Shown one piece after another: positions 9,341 to 18,946 of a stretch of 64,000 nucleotides of DNA. The DNA lies in contig NZ_JABBGB010000001.1 of the NCBI RefSeq assembly GCF_012927185.1, forward strand, positions 1,922,001 through 1,986,000, written 5' to 3'. The DNA is from Pseudoflavitalea sp. G-6-1-2 (GTDB lineage Bacteria > Bacteroidota > Bacteroidia > Chitinophagales > Chitinophagaceae). Every line of letters starts with the position of its first letter. The stretch's first letter is position 1. The position numbers and the translations under genes were made by a program. Below the pieces are notes generated by a model. That model was not told the DNA's origin and did not search any database. It saw only the letters and a list, made by a program, of their open reading frames with translations.

Positions 9341-9507
9341 TTGCGTATGAGTTTTTTAATCGGTGGTAACAACAGGAATTGAAATAGAATTGCCTCGATT
9401 ACTATTGCGAGTATCAGCAGGGCTGTGGAACTGCTTCTGTTGATGAGGTACTCAACGTTTACAGTGGTGAGTGCGATAAAGGCAATGATTCTGATGAGCG
9501 TAAACAT
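9337..9507 (-). CDS. small membrane protein coupled to the Band 7 gene
   Basis: A 56-residue protein starting at ATG 9507 (MFTLIRIIAF), with two hydrophobic segments separated by NRSSST and a basic C-terminus KKLIRK. Its stop overlaps the Band 7 start as ATGA, which argues that it is a real gene whose product may sit beside the Band 7 protein. An extension to a TTG at 9540 is unlikely because it would read through a perfect inverted repeat. I recognise no family. Confidence 0.55.
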   Translation of the reverse strand: MFTLIRIIAFIALTTVNVEYLINRSSSTALLILAIVIEAILFQFLLLPPIKKLIRK

Positions 9508-9513
9508 AGGTTT

Positions 9514-9565
9514 GCTTTCTACGTAATATTGGTCGTGCAAGATCCAAATTAATTACGTAGAAAGC
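9514..9565. promoter_or_regulatory. perfect 14-bp inverted repeat in the leader of the small membrane gene
   Basis: GCTTTCTACGTAAT at 9514-9527 is repeated inverted and without mismatch at 9552-9565, with a 24-base spacer. The inner arm ends 7 bases before ATG 9507 on the minus strand. No T-run follows on either side, so it does not look like an intrinsic terminator. It may be an operator or an RNA hairpin that controls translation. Confidence 0.6.
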
Positions 9566-9589
9566 GAGTGGGGCTCCGAAAATACCCGT

Positions 9590-10387
9590 TTAGTCTACCT
9601 GCGAGCCACAGGTGAGATTGGCTACCGTACCTGTAATGGCACTGGCATGATCCGATGCCATGAACACTGCGGTATTGGCTACTTCTTCGAGTGTAGGCAG
9701 TCTTTTGAGCAGCGGGCCGGACTGCGCATGCATTGCCAGCATTTCTTCAATGCTGATGCCTGCTGCTGCCGAGGCTTTTGCAAACACTTCTTTACTGTGA
9801 GATCCTGCTGCAATGGCTTCGGGGATTGCATCCGGACGAAGACAAACCGATCTGATGCCGTAGGCGCCGAGCTCACCGGCGAAATGCCTGTTCAGCGCTT
9901 CGATGCCGGAACAGGCGAGTCCGTATCCCATAAAACCTGTTCCCGGAAGTTTAGAACCCGGTGTTGAAATGCTCAGCAATACACCTGATTTTTTCGGTAT
10001 CATATGTTTCGCTGCTGCTTGTGCCGTAATAAAATTGGTGCGGATATAATGATTGACGGGGAACATAAAATCTTCCACACTCAGGTCTGCAAATGCCACT
10101 CCCTGTATATGGAATACGCCGGTAACATTCACTGAAATATCGATGCTGCCTGCTTTTTCAACTACTTCTGCTGCGTGTTTCTTCACGGCATTTTCATCCG
10201 AAGCATCTACGGAAGCAGTATCTACACGTTGCTGATCGGGGAGGGTGGCGGCGAAGGCATCCAGCTTTTCTTTATTCCTCCCAACCAGAAACAGATGGGC
10301 GCCGGCAAGATGAAATGCCCGGCTGATATGGCTGCCAATAGCTCCCGAAGCTCCGTATATAATGGCGTTCTTATTTGCAAGTAACAT
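9590..10387 (-). CDS. SDR-family oxidoreductase-like protein lacking the catalytic lysine
   Basis: A 265-residue short-chain dehydrogenase/reductase fold with N-terminal cofactor motif YGASGAIG, an acidic DASDEN segment and the SIST strand. The active-site segment reads GYGLACSGIEA. The Tyr of the YxxxK motif is in place but the Lys is Cys, and the usual Ser before it is Ala. It therefore may have altered chemistry or act as a binding protein; whether it is an active oxidoreductase is uncertain. It ends in a region with a large inverted repeat ahead of the Band 7 pair and is probably transcribed alone. Confidence 0.8.
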   Translation of the reverse strand: MLLANKNAIIYGASGAIGSHISRAFHLAGAHLFLVGRNKEKLDAFAATLPDQQRVDTASVDASDENAVKKHAAEVVEKAGSIDISVNVTGVFHIQGVAFADLSVEDFMFPVNHYIRTNFITAQAAAKHMIPKKSGVLLSISTPGSKLPGTGFMGYGLACSGIEALNRHFAGELGAYGIRSVCLRPDAIPEAIAAGSHSKEVFAKASAAAGISIEEMLAMHAQSGPLLKRLPTLEEVANTAVFMASDHASAITGTVANLTCGSQVD

Positions 10388-10409
10388 AGTATCAGGCTTT
10401 TGATTTAGT

Positions 10410-10417
10410 CAAACTTA
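10410..10417 (-). promoter_or_regulatory. candidate -7 promoter box of the SDR gene
   Basis: The minus strand reads TAAGTTTG, an exact TAnnTTTG match, 23 bases before ATG 10387. No TTTG is seen at the proper distance upstream. Confidence 0.4.
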
Positions 10418-10523
10418 CCACCTCTTCACTGGAAGAAGCGGGTGCACTTACGTCAAAAAGCGGGCAAATTCATCATGAAAAGTTTAAATAGTTCTTGAGG
10501 TTTAATAAAATATTAATGCACTT

Positions 10524-10554
10524 TTTGCATTTGTTTAAGAAGTTCTTTACCTTG
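10524..10554 (+). promoter_or_regulatory. candidate promoter of the ROK regulator
   Basis: TTTG at 10524-10527 is followed after 20 bases by TACCTTG at 10548-10554, near the Bacteroidota -33/-7 pattern. It ends 20 bases before the ROK start codon. Confidence 0.4.
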
Positions 10555-10574
10555 AACTCGTTATTCTGGTCGTA

Positions 10575-11804
10575 ATGTCTAAATTTTCGCCTGTGTCTGA
10601 AAAGCAATTAGTGTTCAAGCAGAGCCTCATCAAACACCTGTACTTTAATAAGGAGTTGTCTTGCGCTGAACTCAGCAGCCTCACCTCCAAAAGCCTGCCC
10701 TACACTGCCAAAGCACTGGCGGAACTGATGGAAGAAGGTGCCGTGATTGAATCGGGACATGCTCATTCAACCGGTGGCCGCCGTCCGCAGAATTATTCAT
10801 TGAAGGCAGATATCATGTATGTGGTAACAGTGGCGATGGACCAGTTTATTACTCATGTAGGAGTATTGAACATGCATAACGAATATGTAGTGGAAGTAGA
10901 GAATCTAGAACTGGATCTCAGCAATCAGACCGACGCATTGAACCAGCTCGCTGAATTTCTGAATGGGTACATCACCCGTTCGGGAATTCCCAAAGAAAAA
11001 ATTGCTGGCATAGGAATTGGAATGCCAGGGTTCGTTGATGTAACCAAAGGAGTGAACTACACTTTTCTGCAGGCCGGTGCCGGAAGCATTACCAGTCATA
11101 TTGAAAAAGTAACAGGATTAAAAGTACAGATCGATAACGACAGCAGTCTGATTGCACTCGCAGAACTCAGGCTGGGTGCGGCCCGCGGAAAGAAGAACTC
11201 CATGGTGGTGAATATCGGATGGGGCATCGGTCTCGGATTGATCCTCAACGGAAAACTTTTCAGAGGCACCAATGGATTCGCAGGTGAGTTCAGTCATATT
11301 CCACTTTTCACCAACGATAAGATCTGCAATTGCGGAAAGATGGGTTGCCTGGAAACAGAAACCTCTCTGCTGGTGATTGCACAAAAAGCCATCGCTGGTT
11401 TGAAAGAAGGACGAACCACTTCCATGAAAAACCTCAGCAGCGAACAGGTGGAAGATACTTACAGGTCTATCATGGAAGCCGCCAGCAAAGGAGACAAATA
11501 TGCGGTGGAATTGCTGAGCCAGGCTGCCTATCATATCGGCCGTGGTGTTGCCATTCTCATTCACGTGCTGAATCCCGAACAGATTGTGCTGAGCGGAAGA
11601 GGTGTGATGGCGGGCAAACTCTGGCTGGCGCCCATTCAACAGGCGCTGAACGAACATTGCATTCCGCGCATCGCAGAGAACATTGAAATTATGATTTCAA
11701 CATTAGGGTACGAAGCTGAACGCATGGGAAGCGCTGCCCTGGTGATGGAACACTTTGATAGTACCAGGCCTCAGAGAAAAAGCAAACAGCTGATCTCAGC
11801 CTGA
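10575..11804 (+). CDS. ROK-family transcriptional regulator (NagC/XylR-like)
   Basis: A 409-residue protein with an N-terminal winged helix (about 1-75; the helix pair SCAELSSLTSKSLPYTAKAL) joined to a ROK sugar-kinase-like domain. The ROK zinc site is present as CNCGKMGCLE, and the domain includes GIGIGMPGFVD and NIGWGIGLGLIL. Regulators of this type bind a sugar or amino sugar and control adjacent uptake genes. A SusC/SusD pair starts 78 bases downstream on the same strand, so it probably regulates that locus, which would then import a carbohydrate. Confidence 0.9.
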   Translation: MSKFSPVSEKQLVFKQSLIKHLYFNKELSCAELSSLTSKSLPYTAKALAELMEEGAVIESGHAHSTGGRRPQNYSLKADIMYVVTVAMDQFITHVGVLNMHNEYVVEVENLELDLSNQTDALNQLAEFLNGYITRSGIPKEKIAGIGIGMPGFVDVTKGVNYTFLQAGAGSITSHIEKVTGLKVQIDNDSSLIALAELRLGAARGKKNSMVVNIGWGIGLGLILNGKLFRGTNGFAGEFSHIPLFTNDKICNCGKMGCLETETSLLVIAQKAIAGLKEGRTTSMKNLSSEQVEDTYRSIMEAASKGDKYAVELLSQAAYHIGRGVAILIHVLNPEQIVLSGRGVMAGKLWLAPIQQALNEHCIPRIAENIEIMISTLGYEAERMGSAALVMEHFDSTRPQRKSKQLISA

Positions 11805-11882
11805 TGGGGAAGGCTCTTTGTGCCGCTCTTTATGAGGAGTGAAGAGCAGCACGTATTTATTAACCAAACAATTCAACACTGC

Positions 11883-14800
11883 ATGAGACAAATGCTTTGC
11901 CGCCTGTTGCTCTGCACCGGTTTGATGGTACTCGGCTACCTCACCGCTAACGCACAGGAGAAGAAATGGGTTTCGGGATCGGTAAAAGATCCGTCCGGAA
12001 ATCCGGTAGCTGCAGCTACCATCGCAGAAAAAGGAACCAGCAACCAGACTGCTACGGATGCGCAGGGATTATTCCGCATTCAGGTAGCGGCGGGTGCAAA
12101 ACTGCTGATCACCGCTATTGGCTTCGGCTCAGCCGAAGTACCAGCAAACGGTGAAGTAAATGTTACACTTCAAACGGCTGCATCCGGCCTCGATGAAGTG
12201 GTGGTAACGGCATTGGGTATCCGCCGTCAGAAAAAATCACTGGGCTACGGTGTGCAGGAGATCAAAGGCCGCGCACTGGTGGAGGCCCGCGAACCGAACG
12301 TAACCAATGCATTGTCTGGCATGGTAGCCGGTCTGCAGGTAGTTCGTTCAGGAAACGGCCCCGGGGGGTCTTCCAAGATCGTGCTCCGTGGTTACAACTC
12401 ACTTACCGGAAACAACCAACCCCTCATTGTGGTGGATGGTATTCCCCTCGACAACACCACTGGTGTGCAGAATAACGACTACTGGAATCCGGAGATGGAT
12501 CAGGGTAACAATCTGTTCGATATCAACCCTGAAGACATCGAGAATATTTCGGTGCTGAAAGGTGCTGCATCTGCTGCCCTCTACGGTAGCCGCGCCGGTA
12601 ACGGAGCCATCCTCATCACTACCAAATCAGGTAGAAAAACGAATGGTCTGGGTATCACCGTAGGTCAGTCTTTAGGTGTTGAAAGCATCTTCACTACTCC
12701 TGACAGACAATCAAATTTTGCTCAGGGAACTGAAGGAAATTTTAACGCTGAAAGCGGCTCCAGCTGGGGACCAAAGATCACCGGTCAGGAAGTTACCAAC
12801 TGGGCGGGCAAGAAAGAGAATCTGCATGCCAACGATAATCTCAAAACATTCTTCGGAACAGGGATCAACTCCAATACCAGCCTTTCATTCTCTCAGCAGT
12901 TCAAAGGAGTTAGCTTGTACAGCTCCATGAATTATATGAATGATAAAAGCTTCATTCCGGGCGTGAATCTGAAGCGTCTCAACCTGATGACCAGGATGGT
13001 GGCTAAATTCGGTAAGGATGATCGCTGGACTACTGACTTCAAAGTGCAGTATTCCAATTCCAAAGCCACTAACAGACCTCAGAGCGGTAATAACTCCAAT
13101 AACTACGCATCAGTGGTGTACAACACACCGGTGAACATCGATTTCAACGACTTCGTATATCCGCTGAAACCTAACCGTACCATGCTCTGGTGGCCTAAGG
13201 ATGGTAATGCAGTGAACCCATACTGGAACACGAAATATCGTCAGAACTACGACAAAAGAGGTCGTGTTATCCTGAACGGATCTATCAAGTATGCATTCAC
13301 AGACTGGCTCGATGCTGAAGTGAAAGCAGGTGCAGATATCTACAATACAACGATCGAAGCAAAAGTATATGCAGGAAGCCCGATCGTAACGAACGGCAGC
13401 TACTCAAAAGGACTGAAAGAATTCCAGGAAGCAAACTACAGCACGCTCATTACTGCCAAGAAAGATAATCTCTTCGGCAAACTGGGCGGTATGGTCACCA
13501 TCGGTGGAAACCTGATGGATCAGCGCTATACTTACCTCGCTGACAATGCAGGAGAACTTCAGGTTCCTGATTTCTTCCATGTTGGCAACGGAAAAAATCC
13601 AACCACTGTAACTGATGAAGTGAAGAATAAGAAGATCAATTCAGTGTTCGGAACATTCGGTGTGAACTGGGATGGATATCTCTTCCTCGAAGGATCACTG
13701 CGTAACGACTGGTCTTCAGCACTTGCCAAAGCCAATCGTTCTTATGCATATCCTGCGTTGAGCCTGTCTTATATCTTCACAGAATCATTCAAAGGTCCAA
13801 AATGGCTTAACTACGGTAAACTGCGTGCTTCAACAGCAGTGGTGGGTAATGATATGGATGCGTACCAGCTTTACAACACTTATGTGATTGGTCGCGATCC
13901 AAACAGCAATACGACTGCAAAACGCTTTAATATTCTGTTTGATTCAACAGTAACAAACGAGAAGATCACATCGGTAGAACTGGGCGCTGAACTTCGTTTG
14001 TTCAACAATCGTCTGGGACTCGATTTCAGCTACTATCATACAAGTGCAACCAATCAGCTGATCAATCTTCCAATGGACCCGGGTTCTGGTTATGAGTTCA
14101 GAAAGATCAATGCCGGCAAAATCACCAATACAGGTTTCGAGGTAACTGCTGATGCAAAGATCATTGCCAGTCCCGCAGGCTTCAACTGGAATACACTGGT
14201 GAACTTCTCCATGAACAGGAACAAGATCATTGAAATTTATCCAAAGGAAAATGTTATCCAATATGCCCTCGGCTCTTATGATGATGTGCATGTTGTAGCG
14301 GCTGCAGGTGAGCTTTATGGTCAGATCTATGGAAGCGCATTCAGCCGTGTAACAGATCCGAAGAGCGAATTCTATGGACAGCTCATTCTGAATGCAGATG
14401 GAGCCCCTCAGAAATCATCAGAAACAAGAGTGAATCTCGGCAATCAGCAGGCAAAAGCCTTGTTGGGTGTTACCAACTCATTCTCTTACAAGAATTTCAA
14501 CTTCTCATTCCTCGTGGATGCCCGTTTTGGTGGCAAAATTTTCTCTGCAACCAATGCTAACCTTCAAAGAAGCGGAATGGCAGCTGCAACTGTTGTGAAT
14601 GGAGAACGTAATCCATTTGTTGTATCAGGTGTTGTTGCTAAACCAGGCGGTGGTTATGAAACCAATAAAAAAGAGATCACTCCTCAGCGTTACTGGGCTG
14701 CTGTGTCTGGTACCGGCAACCTCGGTATTACAGAAGCAAACCTGTACGATGCATCCAGTGTTCGCGTACGCAACGTAACGCTCTCTTACGAACTGCCTAA

Positions 14801-14996
14801 GCGCTTCCTGGGCAACACTCCCATTCAGCGTGCAAGAGTGGGCGTTAGCTGCAACAACGTTTGGCTGATCTCCAGCCACCTGAATGGTCAGGATCCTGAG
14901 TCTGTACTCGCAACCGGCAACAACGCGCAGGGCTTCGAGTACTTCGCTCCTCCTACAACCCGTCTTGTAACGTTCAACCTGAGCCTTACTTTCTAA
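11883..14996 (+). CDS. SusC/RagA-family TonB-linked outer membrane protein
   Basis: The outer-membrane channel of the second SusCD importer, 1037 residues from ATG 11883. It has a signal peptide ending TANAQ, a carboxypeptidase-regulatory-like domain (VSGSVKDPSGNPV onward), the signature LDEVVVTALGIRRQKK, a plug domain and a barrel ending NLSLTF. ATG 11883 is preferred because upstream in-frame starts (GTG 11820, ATG 11832) would place a charged stretch before the signal. It follows the ROK regulator and precedes susD after 13 bases. The ligand is unknown; the ROK partner suggests a sugar. Confidence 0.93.
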   Translation: MRQMLCRLLLCTGLMVLGYLTANAQEKKWVSGSVKDPSGNPVAAATIAEKGTSNQTATDAQGLFRIQVAAGAKLLITAIGFGSAEVPANGEVNVTLQTAASGLDEVVVTALGIRRQKKSLGYGVQEIKGRALVEAREPNVTNALSGMVAGLQVVRSGNGPGGSSKIVLRGYNSLTGNNQPLIVVDGIPLDNTTGVQNNDYWNPEMDQGNNLFDINPEDIENISVLKGAASAALYGSRAGNGAILITTKSGRKTNGLGITVGQSLGVESIFTTPDRQSNFAQGTEGNFNAESGSSWGPKITGQEVTNWAGKKENLHANDNLKTFFGTGINSNTSLSFSQQFKGVSLYSSMNYMNDKSFIPGVNLKRLNLMTRMVAKFGKDDRWTTDFKVQYSNSKATNRPQSGNNSNNYASVVYNTPVNIDFNDFVYPLKPNRTMLWWPKDGNAVNPYWNTKYRQNYDKRGRVILNGSIKYAFTDWLDAEVKAGADIYNTTIEAKVYAGSPIVTNGSYSKGLKEFQEANYSTLITAKKDNLFGKLGGMVTIGGNLMDQRYTYLADNAGELQVPDFFHVGNGKNPTTVTDEVKNKKINSVFGTFGVNWDGYLFLEGSLRNDWSSALAKANRSYAYPALSLSYIFTESFKGPKWLNYGKLRASTAVVGNDMDAYQLYNTYVIGRDPNSNTTAKRFNILFDSTVTNEKITSVELGAELRLFNNRLGLDFSYYHTSATNQLINLPMDPGSGYEFRKINAGKITNTGFEVTADAKIIASPAGFNWNTLVNFSMNRNKIIEIYPKENVIQYALGSYDDVHVVAAAGELYGQIYGSAFSRVTDPKSEFYGQLILNADGAPQKSSETRVNLGNQQAKALLGVTNSFSYKNFNFSFLVDARFGGKIFSATNANLQRSGMAAATVVNGERNPFVVSGVVAKPGGGYETNKKEITPQRYWAAVSGTGNLGITEANLYDASSVRVRNVTLSYELPKRFLGNTPIQRARVGVSCNNVWLISSHLNGQDPESVLATGNNAQGFEYFAPPTTRLVTFNLSLTF

Positions 14997-15009
14997 CACT
15001 GAAATTGAA

Positions 15010-16911
15010 ATGACAATGAAAAGATTCAAAATAGCTTCAGCACTTGCACTGTCTGCCATCGTTCTGGCATCATCCTGCAAGAAGTTTGACGATCTGGGGA
15101 CCAACCCCAAGCAGGCTAGTCCCGAGCAGGTAGAAGTGGAGTACTTCCTCAATAACGCTATCATTGGTGCACAGATGGACCCGCACATCGGTGAAAGGGC
15201 CTTTGTACTGTACTGGAAAGTCGCCTCTCACCAGATGCTCGAAAACACGCTCAATGTCGGTGAGGATGATGACGACTGGAACAAAGATTATTTCCGATAT
15301 ATCTCCGGATGGTTGAATCACGTCAATACTGCCATTCAGGTAGCTGACGATAAGAAAACCAACGGAACAGCCTGGCCACACAACGATAACATGAAACAGG
15401 TTGCCCGCATCTGGCGTGCTTATCTGATGAGTGAAATGGCTGATAACTACGGACCCATTCCTGTCAATGGCTTCCAGGGTACGAACCCTGATTTTGCTGA
15501 CGTGAAAACTGTGTACTACCATATTCTGGCGGAACTGAAAGATGCCAGTGCCAAACTGGATCTGAACGTACCTACTCCGGAAAATATCAAGGCTTATGAT
15601 GCGGCATACAGTTTCAGCTGGGCCAAATGGCAGAAATATGCCAACTCACTTCGCCTTCGTTTAGCGATGCGCCTTTCACAGGTGGATGCTCCAAAAGCAA
15701 AAGCTGAATTTGAAGATGCTGTGACCAAGCCACTGCTCACCGCCATGGGAGATGCGTTTCAGGTACAGGAGAAATCCGGCTGGAACGACCTCAGTGGTGT
15801 AATGAGCCGTCCATGGAGTACGCTAATGCTCTCTGCAACTGTGAAGAATCTCTACACTGGTTTAGGTGGTATCAAGTCTGCTGATCAGCTGACTGCTTCT
15901 TATGCACCTTATATCAAGCCCGCCAACTACGCCGGCCTGAGATTGCTGGATCATTTCTCTACCAAAACGAATGAACCATACGCAGGATACTGGCTCGATG
16001 GTCTTCCCAATATGATCGACCCAAGGGGCTATCTGACTTTCCCTCCTGCAGGGGATTTCAATAATCCTGATTTCGCCAAGCTCAATAACTGGAGCTCTAC
16101 ACTCAAAAGACTCACTGACGGTACCAATACAGTTCGTACGCTCGAGAGTGCATTCACCTGGAATGGTGCAGCAGGTGGTGACTGGGGTGTTCCCGGTTCC
16201 AAGAACCTGTGGGTATTCACATCCGGTGGATCTCCCAGGCTGGCTCTCAAATTCCGTAACGATTCAAACAAGCGTCTGTTCTTCGCTCCATGGGAAACTT
16301 ATTTCCTGATCGCGGAAGCTGCCGTACGAGGCTGGACTGTTCCCCTCACTGGCGAAGATGCTTATACAAAAGGTATCACATCCAGCTTCGAATACTGGGG
16401 TGTGAGCAGCAAACTCCCTGCTTACCTGGCTTCTACCAATTATAACAATGATGGAACTTCTGTAAGCTGGAGCCATGTTACTGAACCACCTGCTACGTAT
16501 GCGATGGACTATGTTGATGGCTACACTGCTGCAACCGGCTCTGTGAACATCAAGTATCCTGTAAATACACTGTACAAAAATGGTACTGTAAAGAATGATC
16601 TGCTCACTAAGATCATCACTCAGAAATACATTGCGCAGATGCCATGGCTGCCACTCGAAGCATGGAGCGATCATCGCAGACTCGGTCTGCCATTCATCGA
16701 AACTCCGGTTGTTGAGAACACATTAAACAATCTGCCGGCACTCACACAGGCTAACTTTATGACGCCAACTGTGAAATGCTTCCCACAACGTCTCAGGTAT
16801 CCGTCTTCACTCATCAATGCAAACGCAAAAGGCTACGAACAGGCCATGACTGCGCTTGGTAATGGTGCCACGGACGCAATAACTACCCCACTCTGGTGGG
16901 CCCAAAAATAA
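15010..16911 (+). CDS. SusD/RagB-family lipoprotein (SusD-like 2 type)
   Basis: A 633-residue surface lipoprotein with signal MKRFKIASALALSAIVL and lipobox LASSC followed by KKFDD. The segment IWRAYLMSEMADNYGPIPV and the C-terminal KYIAQMPWLPLEAWSDHRR match the longer SusD-like subfamily rather than classical SusD. It works with the channel encoded 13 bases upstream. Starts at 15010 or 15016 are both possible. A bidirectional terminator follows. Confidence 0.92.
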   Translation: MTMKRFKIASALALSAIVLASSCKKFDDLGTNPKQASPEQVEVEYFLNNAIIGAQMDPHIGERAFVLYWKVASHQMLENTLNVGEDDDDWNKDYFRYISGWLNHVNTAIQVADDKKTNGTAWPHNDNMKQVARIWRAYLMSEMADNYGPIPVNGFQGTNPDFADVKTVYYHILAELKDASAKLDLNVPTPENIKAYDAAYSFSWAKWQKYANSLRLRLAMRLSQVDAPKAKAEFEDAVTKPLLTAMGDAFQVQEKSGWNDLSGVMSRPWSTLMLSATVKNLYTGLGGIKSADQLTASYAPYIKPANYAGLRLLDHFSTKTNEPYAGYWLDGLPNMIDPRGYLTFPPAGDFNNPDFAKLNNWSSTLKRLTDGTNTVRTLESAFTWNGAAGGDWGVPGSKNLWVFTSGGSPRLALKFRNDSNKRLFFAPWETYFLIAEAAVRGWTVPLTGEDAYTKGITSSFEYWGVSSKLPAYLASTNYNNDGTSVSWSHVTEPPATYAMDYVDGYTAATGSVNIKYPVNTLYKNGTVKNDLLTKIITQKYIAQMPWLPLEAWSDHRRLGLPFIETPVVENTLNNLPALTQANFMTPTVKCFPQRLRYPSSLINANAKGYEQAMTALGNGATDAITTPLWWAQK

Positions 16912-16951
16912 TTCGCGGGTAATCGTTTGTCGACCTGCGGGTACATGAGAA

Positions 16952-16992
16952 GAAAAGGCCGTTCTTTCAAGGGGTTAGAACGGCCTTTCTTA
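16952..16992. terminator. bidirectional terminator between susD and yeiH
   Basis: A perfect 12-bp stem, AAAGGCCGTTCT (16954-16965) with AGAACGGCCTTT (16977-16988) and an 11-base loop, is followed by CTTATT on the plus strand and by TTCTTCTC on the minus strand. It lies between convergent genes ending at 16911 and 17014. Confidence 0.85.
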
Positions 16993-17013
16993 TTGTATCG
17001 ACTGAAGCATCGA

Positions 17014-17982
17014 TTATGCTGCTAATTTCAGAATCATCCACAAGGTTGCTGTTGCAATCATCACCCACAATACCAATCCCTGCAACATCGGTTTAACGCC
17101 TACAGACTTCAGCACTTCTTTCGATAATCCTGATCCGATCAGAAACAGCGTGAGCGTTAATCCTGCCTTTGCTATGCCTGTTGCAAATCCACTGAACTGC
17201 TGCACTGCCGGCACGAATGTATTCGCCAGCATCGCCAGTATGAATAATCCGATGAACCAGGGGATCTTTACTTTTTGCCCTTTTTGTTTGAAGAAGAAAG
17301 AGGAGAGAATGCTCACCGGTATGATCCATAATGCACGCGCCAGTTTCACTGTAGTAGCCACTTCCAGCGCTTCTGCTCCATACTTGCTTCCTGCTCCTAC
17401 TACCGATGATGTATCGTGAATGGCAATGGCACTCCACAACCCAAACTGTTCCTGCGTCATGGCCAGTGCATGCCCTATCACGGGAAATATCAGCAACGCC
17501 ACTGCATTGAAAATAAACACTGTTCCCAGTGCAACAGTCATCTGGTTTTCTTTCGCTTTGATGGCCGGCGCTACTGCCGCGATAGCGCTTCCTCCGCAGA
17601 TGGCTGTCCCTGCCGCAATGAGGTACGCAGTTTTGTTTTCGATTTTCAACCACTTTCCCAGCAATACGCCTATGATCAGTGTGGCAAGGATGCTCACCAC
17701 GGTAATGCCGAATCCGGTGCGCCCCGCTTCCAGCGCCGCATGCGCGTTCATGCCGAAGCCCAGTCCTACTACAGATACCTGCAACAATATATGTGTGGCT
17801 TTATGATTGAGATGAAGATAGGGGTGGCCAACAAACTGAGCTACCAGCAGCCCCATCAGCAATGCTACCGGTGCACTGATCAGTCCACTGATGCAAAGCA
17901 ATGCCGCTATGATGAAGATGATTTCCCTCGCACTGAGTTGCCTGTCTAAAAATTTCCGGGGTACAGATTTAAGTTTGTCCAT
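17014..17982 (-). CDS. YeiH-family putative sulfate exporter
   Basis: A 322-residue polytopic membrane protein of the UPF0324/YeiH family, with about ten hydrophobic segments and the conserved GTAICGGSAIAAVAPAI and AIHDTSSVVGAG motifs. Members have been proposed to export sulfate or related anions; the substrate here is not shown by sequence. ATG 17982 is used, since the longer frame begins with TTG at 18003. A LysR regulator ends 70 bases upstream on the same strand, a classic neighbour for this family (YeiE in enterics). Confidence 0.87.
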   Translation of the reverse strand: MDKLKSVPRKFLDRQLSAREIIFIIAALLCISGLISAPVALLMGLLVAQFVGHPYLHLNHKATHILLQVSVVGLGFGMNAHAALEAGRTGFGITVVSILATLIIGVLLGKWLKIENKTAYLIAAGTAICGGSAIAAVAPAIKAKENQMTVALGTVFIFNAVALLIFPVIGHALAMTQEQFGLWSAIAIHDTSSVVGAGSKYGAEALEVATTVKLARALWIIPVSILSSFFFKQKGQKVKIPWFIGLFILAMLANTFVPAVQQFSGFATGIAKAGLTLTLFLIGSGLSKEVLKSVGVKPMLQGLVLWVMIATATLWMILKLAA

Positions 17983-18052
17983 TTCACTGATTTTCTGAGG
18001 CAAAGTTCAGTGAAATGGTATTCCCTGGGAAATGGTAAATGGTGATGATCGA

Positions 18053-18946
18053 TTACCTGAAGTTATAGGTCAACGCAAACTGCATGAACAGTTTTACCAT
18101 GGCAGAAGCTTCGCCATGCGGGCTGATGAAGAAGAAGTCCCGCTGAATATTCAGCCCTTTTACATCGATCACGGAGAAGAGCCGTTGCTCCAGTTCGGGT
18201 TTGATGGCATGCAGGGAAAGAAAAGCCATGCATTGGCTGTGTTGCAGATAAGATTTGATGCTTTCTGTACTTCCCAGCTGCATTTCTTTTTTCAGCTGTG
18301 TGATTTTTATGCCGAGTGGTTTGAGAGCATGTGCGATCACTTCGAGTGTGCCTGATCCTGGTTCGCGCAGCAGCAGCGGGATCTTCAGCAGTTCATCGGG
18401 TTTGATGCTCCCTTTGCGCGCAAGCGGATGCGATGCATTGGCCACCAGCACCAGTTGATCTTTGAGAAAAGGTGTATAGCGGAAAGCGCTGTTCTTCGAT
18501 CTTCCTTCGATGATGCCGAAATCTACCTGATGCTGCTGCAATGATTGCTCTACCTGCTCAGTGTTGTCTGTATGAAGCGTTACGCGTATATCGGGAAACT
18601 TCTGATGAAATGATGCCAGCACAGGTGGAAGCACATACTGGGCAACAGTGGTACTCGCGCCCACACGTAATCTGCCTGCCTTCTTATCGGCCTGCGTATG
18701 CATTTCAAATTCGAGTGTTCTGTACAATGCAAAAAGATCTTCTGTGTGGCGCAGCAGTGTTTGACCGGCTGGCGTGAGCCTTATCTTTCTTCCATCTCTT
18801 TCAAACAGCTTCACTTTGAAGTACTGCTCTATTTCGTGGATATGTTTGGTTACTGCAGGTTGTGTAATAAATAGCTCGGTGGCAGCTTTGGTGAAGCTGA
18901 GCCGCTTTGCCACTGTATTGAAAACTTTTAACCTGAAGTCGAACAT
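18053..18946 (-). CDS. LysR-family transcriptional regulator
   Basis: A 297-residue LysR regulator with an N-terminal winged helix (VFNTVAKRLSFTKAATEL, TQPAVTKHIHEIE), a linker helix and a periplasmic-binding-fold effector domain (LRVGASTTVAQYVLPP onward). It resembles the CysB/YeiE branch. ATG 18946 gives the standard short N-terminus MFDFRLKVF. It lies directly upstream of yeiH on the same strand and probably controls it. Confidence 0.9.
   Translation of the reverse strand: MFDFRLKVFNTVAKRLSFTKAATELFITQPAVTKHIHEIEQYFKVKLFERDGRKIRLTPAGQTLLRHTEDLFALYRTLEFEMHTQADKKAGRLRVGASTTVAQYVLPPVLASFHQKFPDIRVTLHTDNTEQVEQSLQQHQVDFGIIEGRSKNSAFRYTPFLKDQLVLVANASHPLARKGSIKPDELLKIPLLLREPGSGTLEVIAHALKPLGIKITQLKKEMQLGSTESIKSYLQHSQCMAFLSLHAIKPELEQRLFSVIDVKGLNIQRDFFFISPHGEASAMVKLFMQFALTYNFR

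Noticed and set aside
9514-9565. Intrinsic terminator for the SDR gene
   Set aside because: Neither side of the inverted repeat is followed by a T-run.
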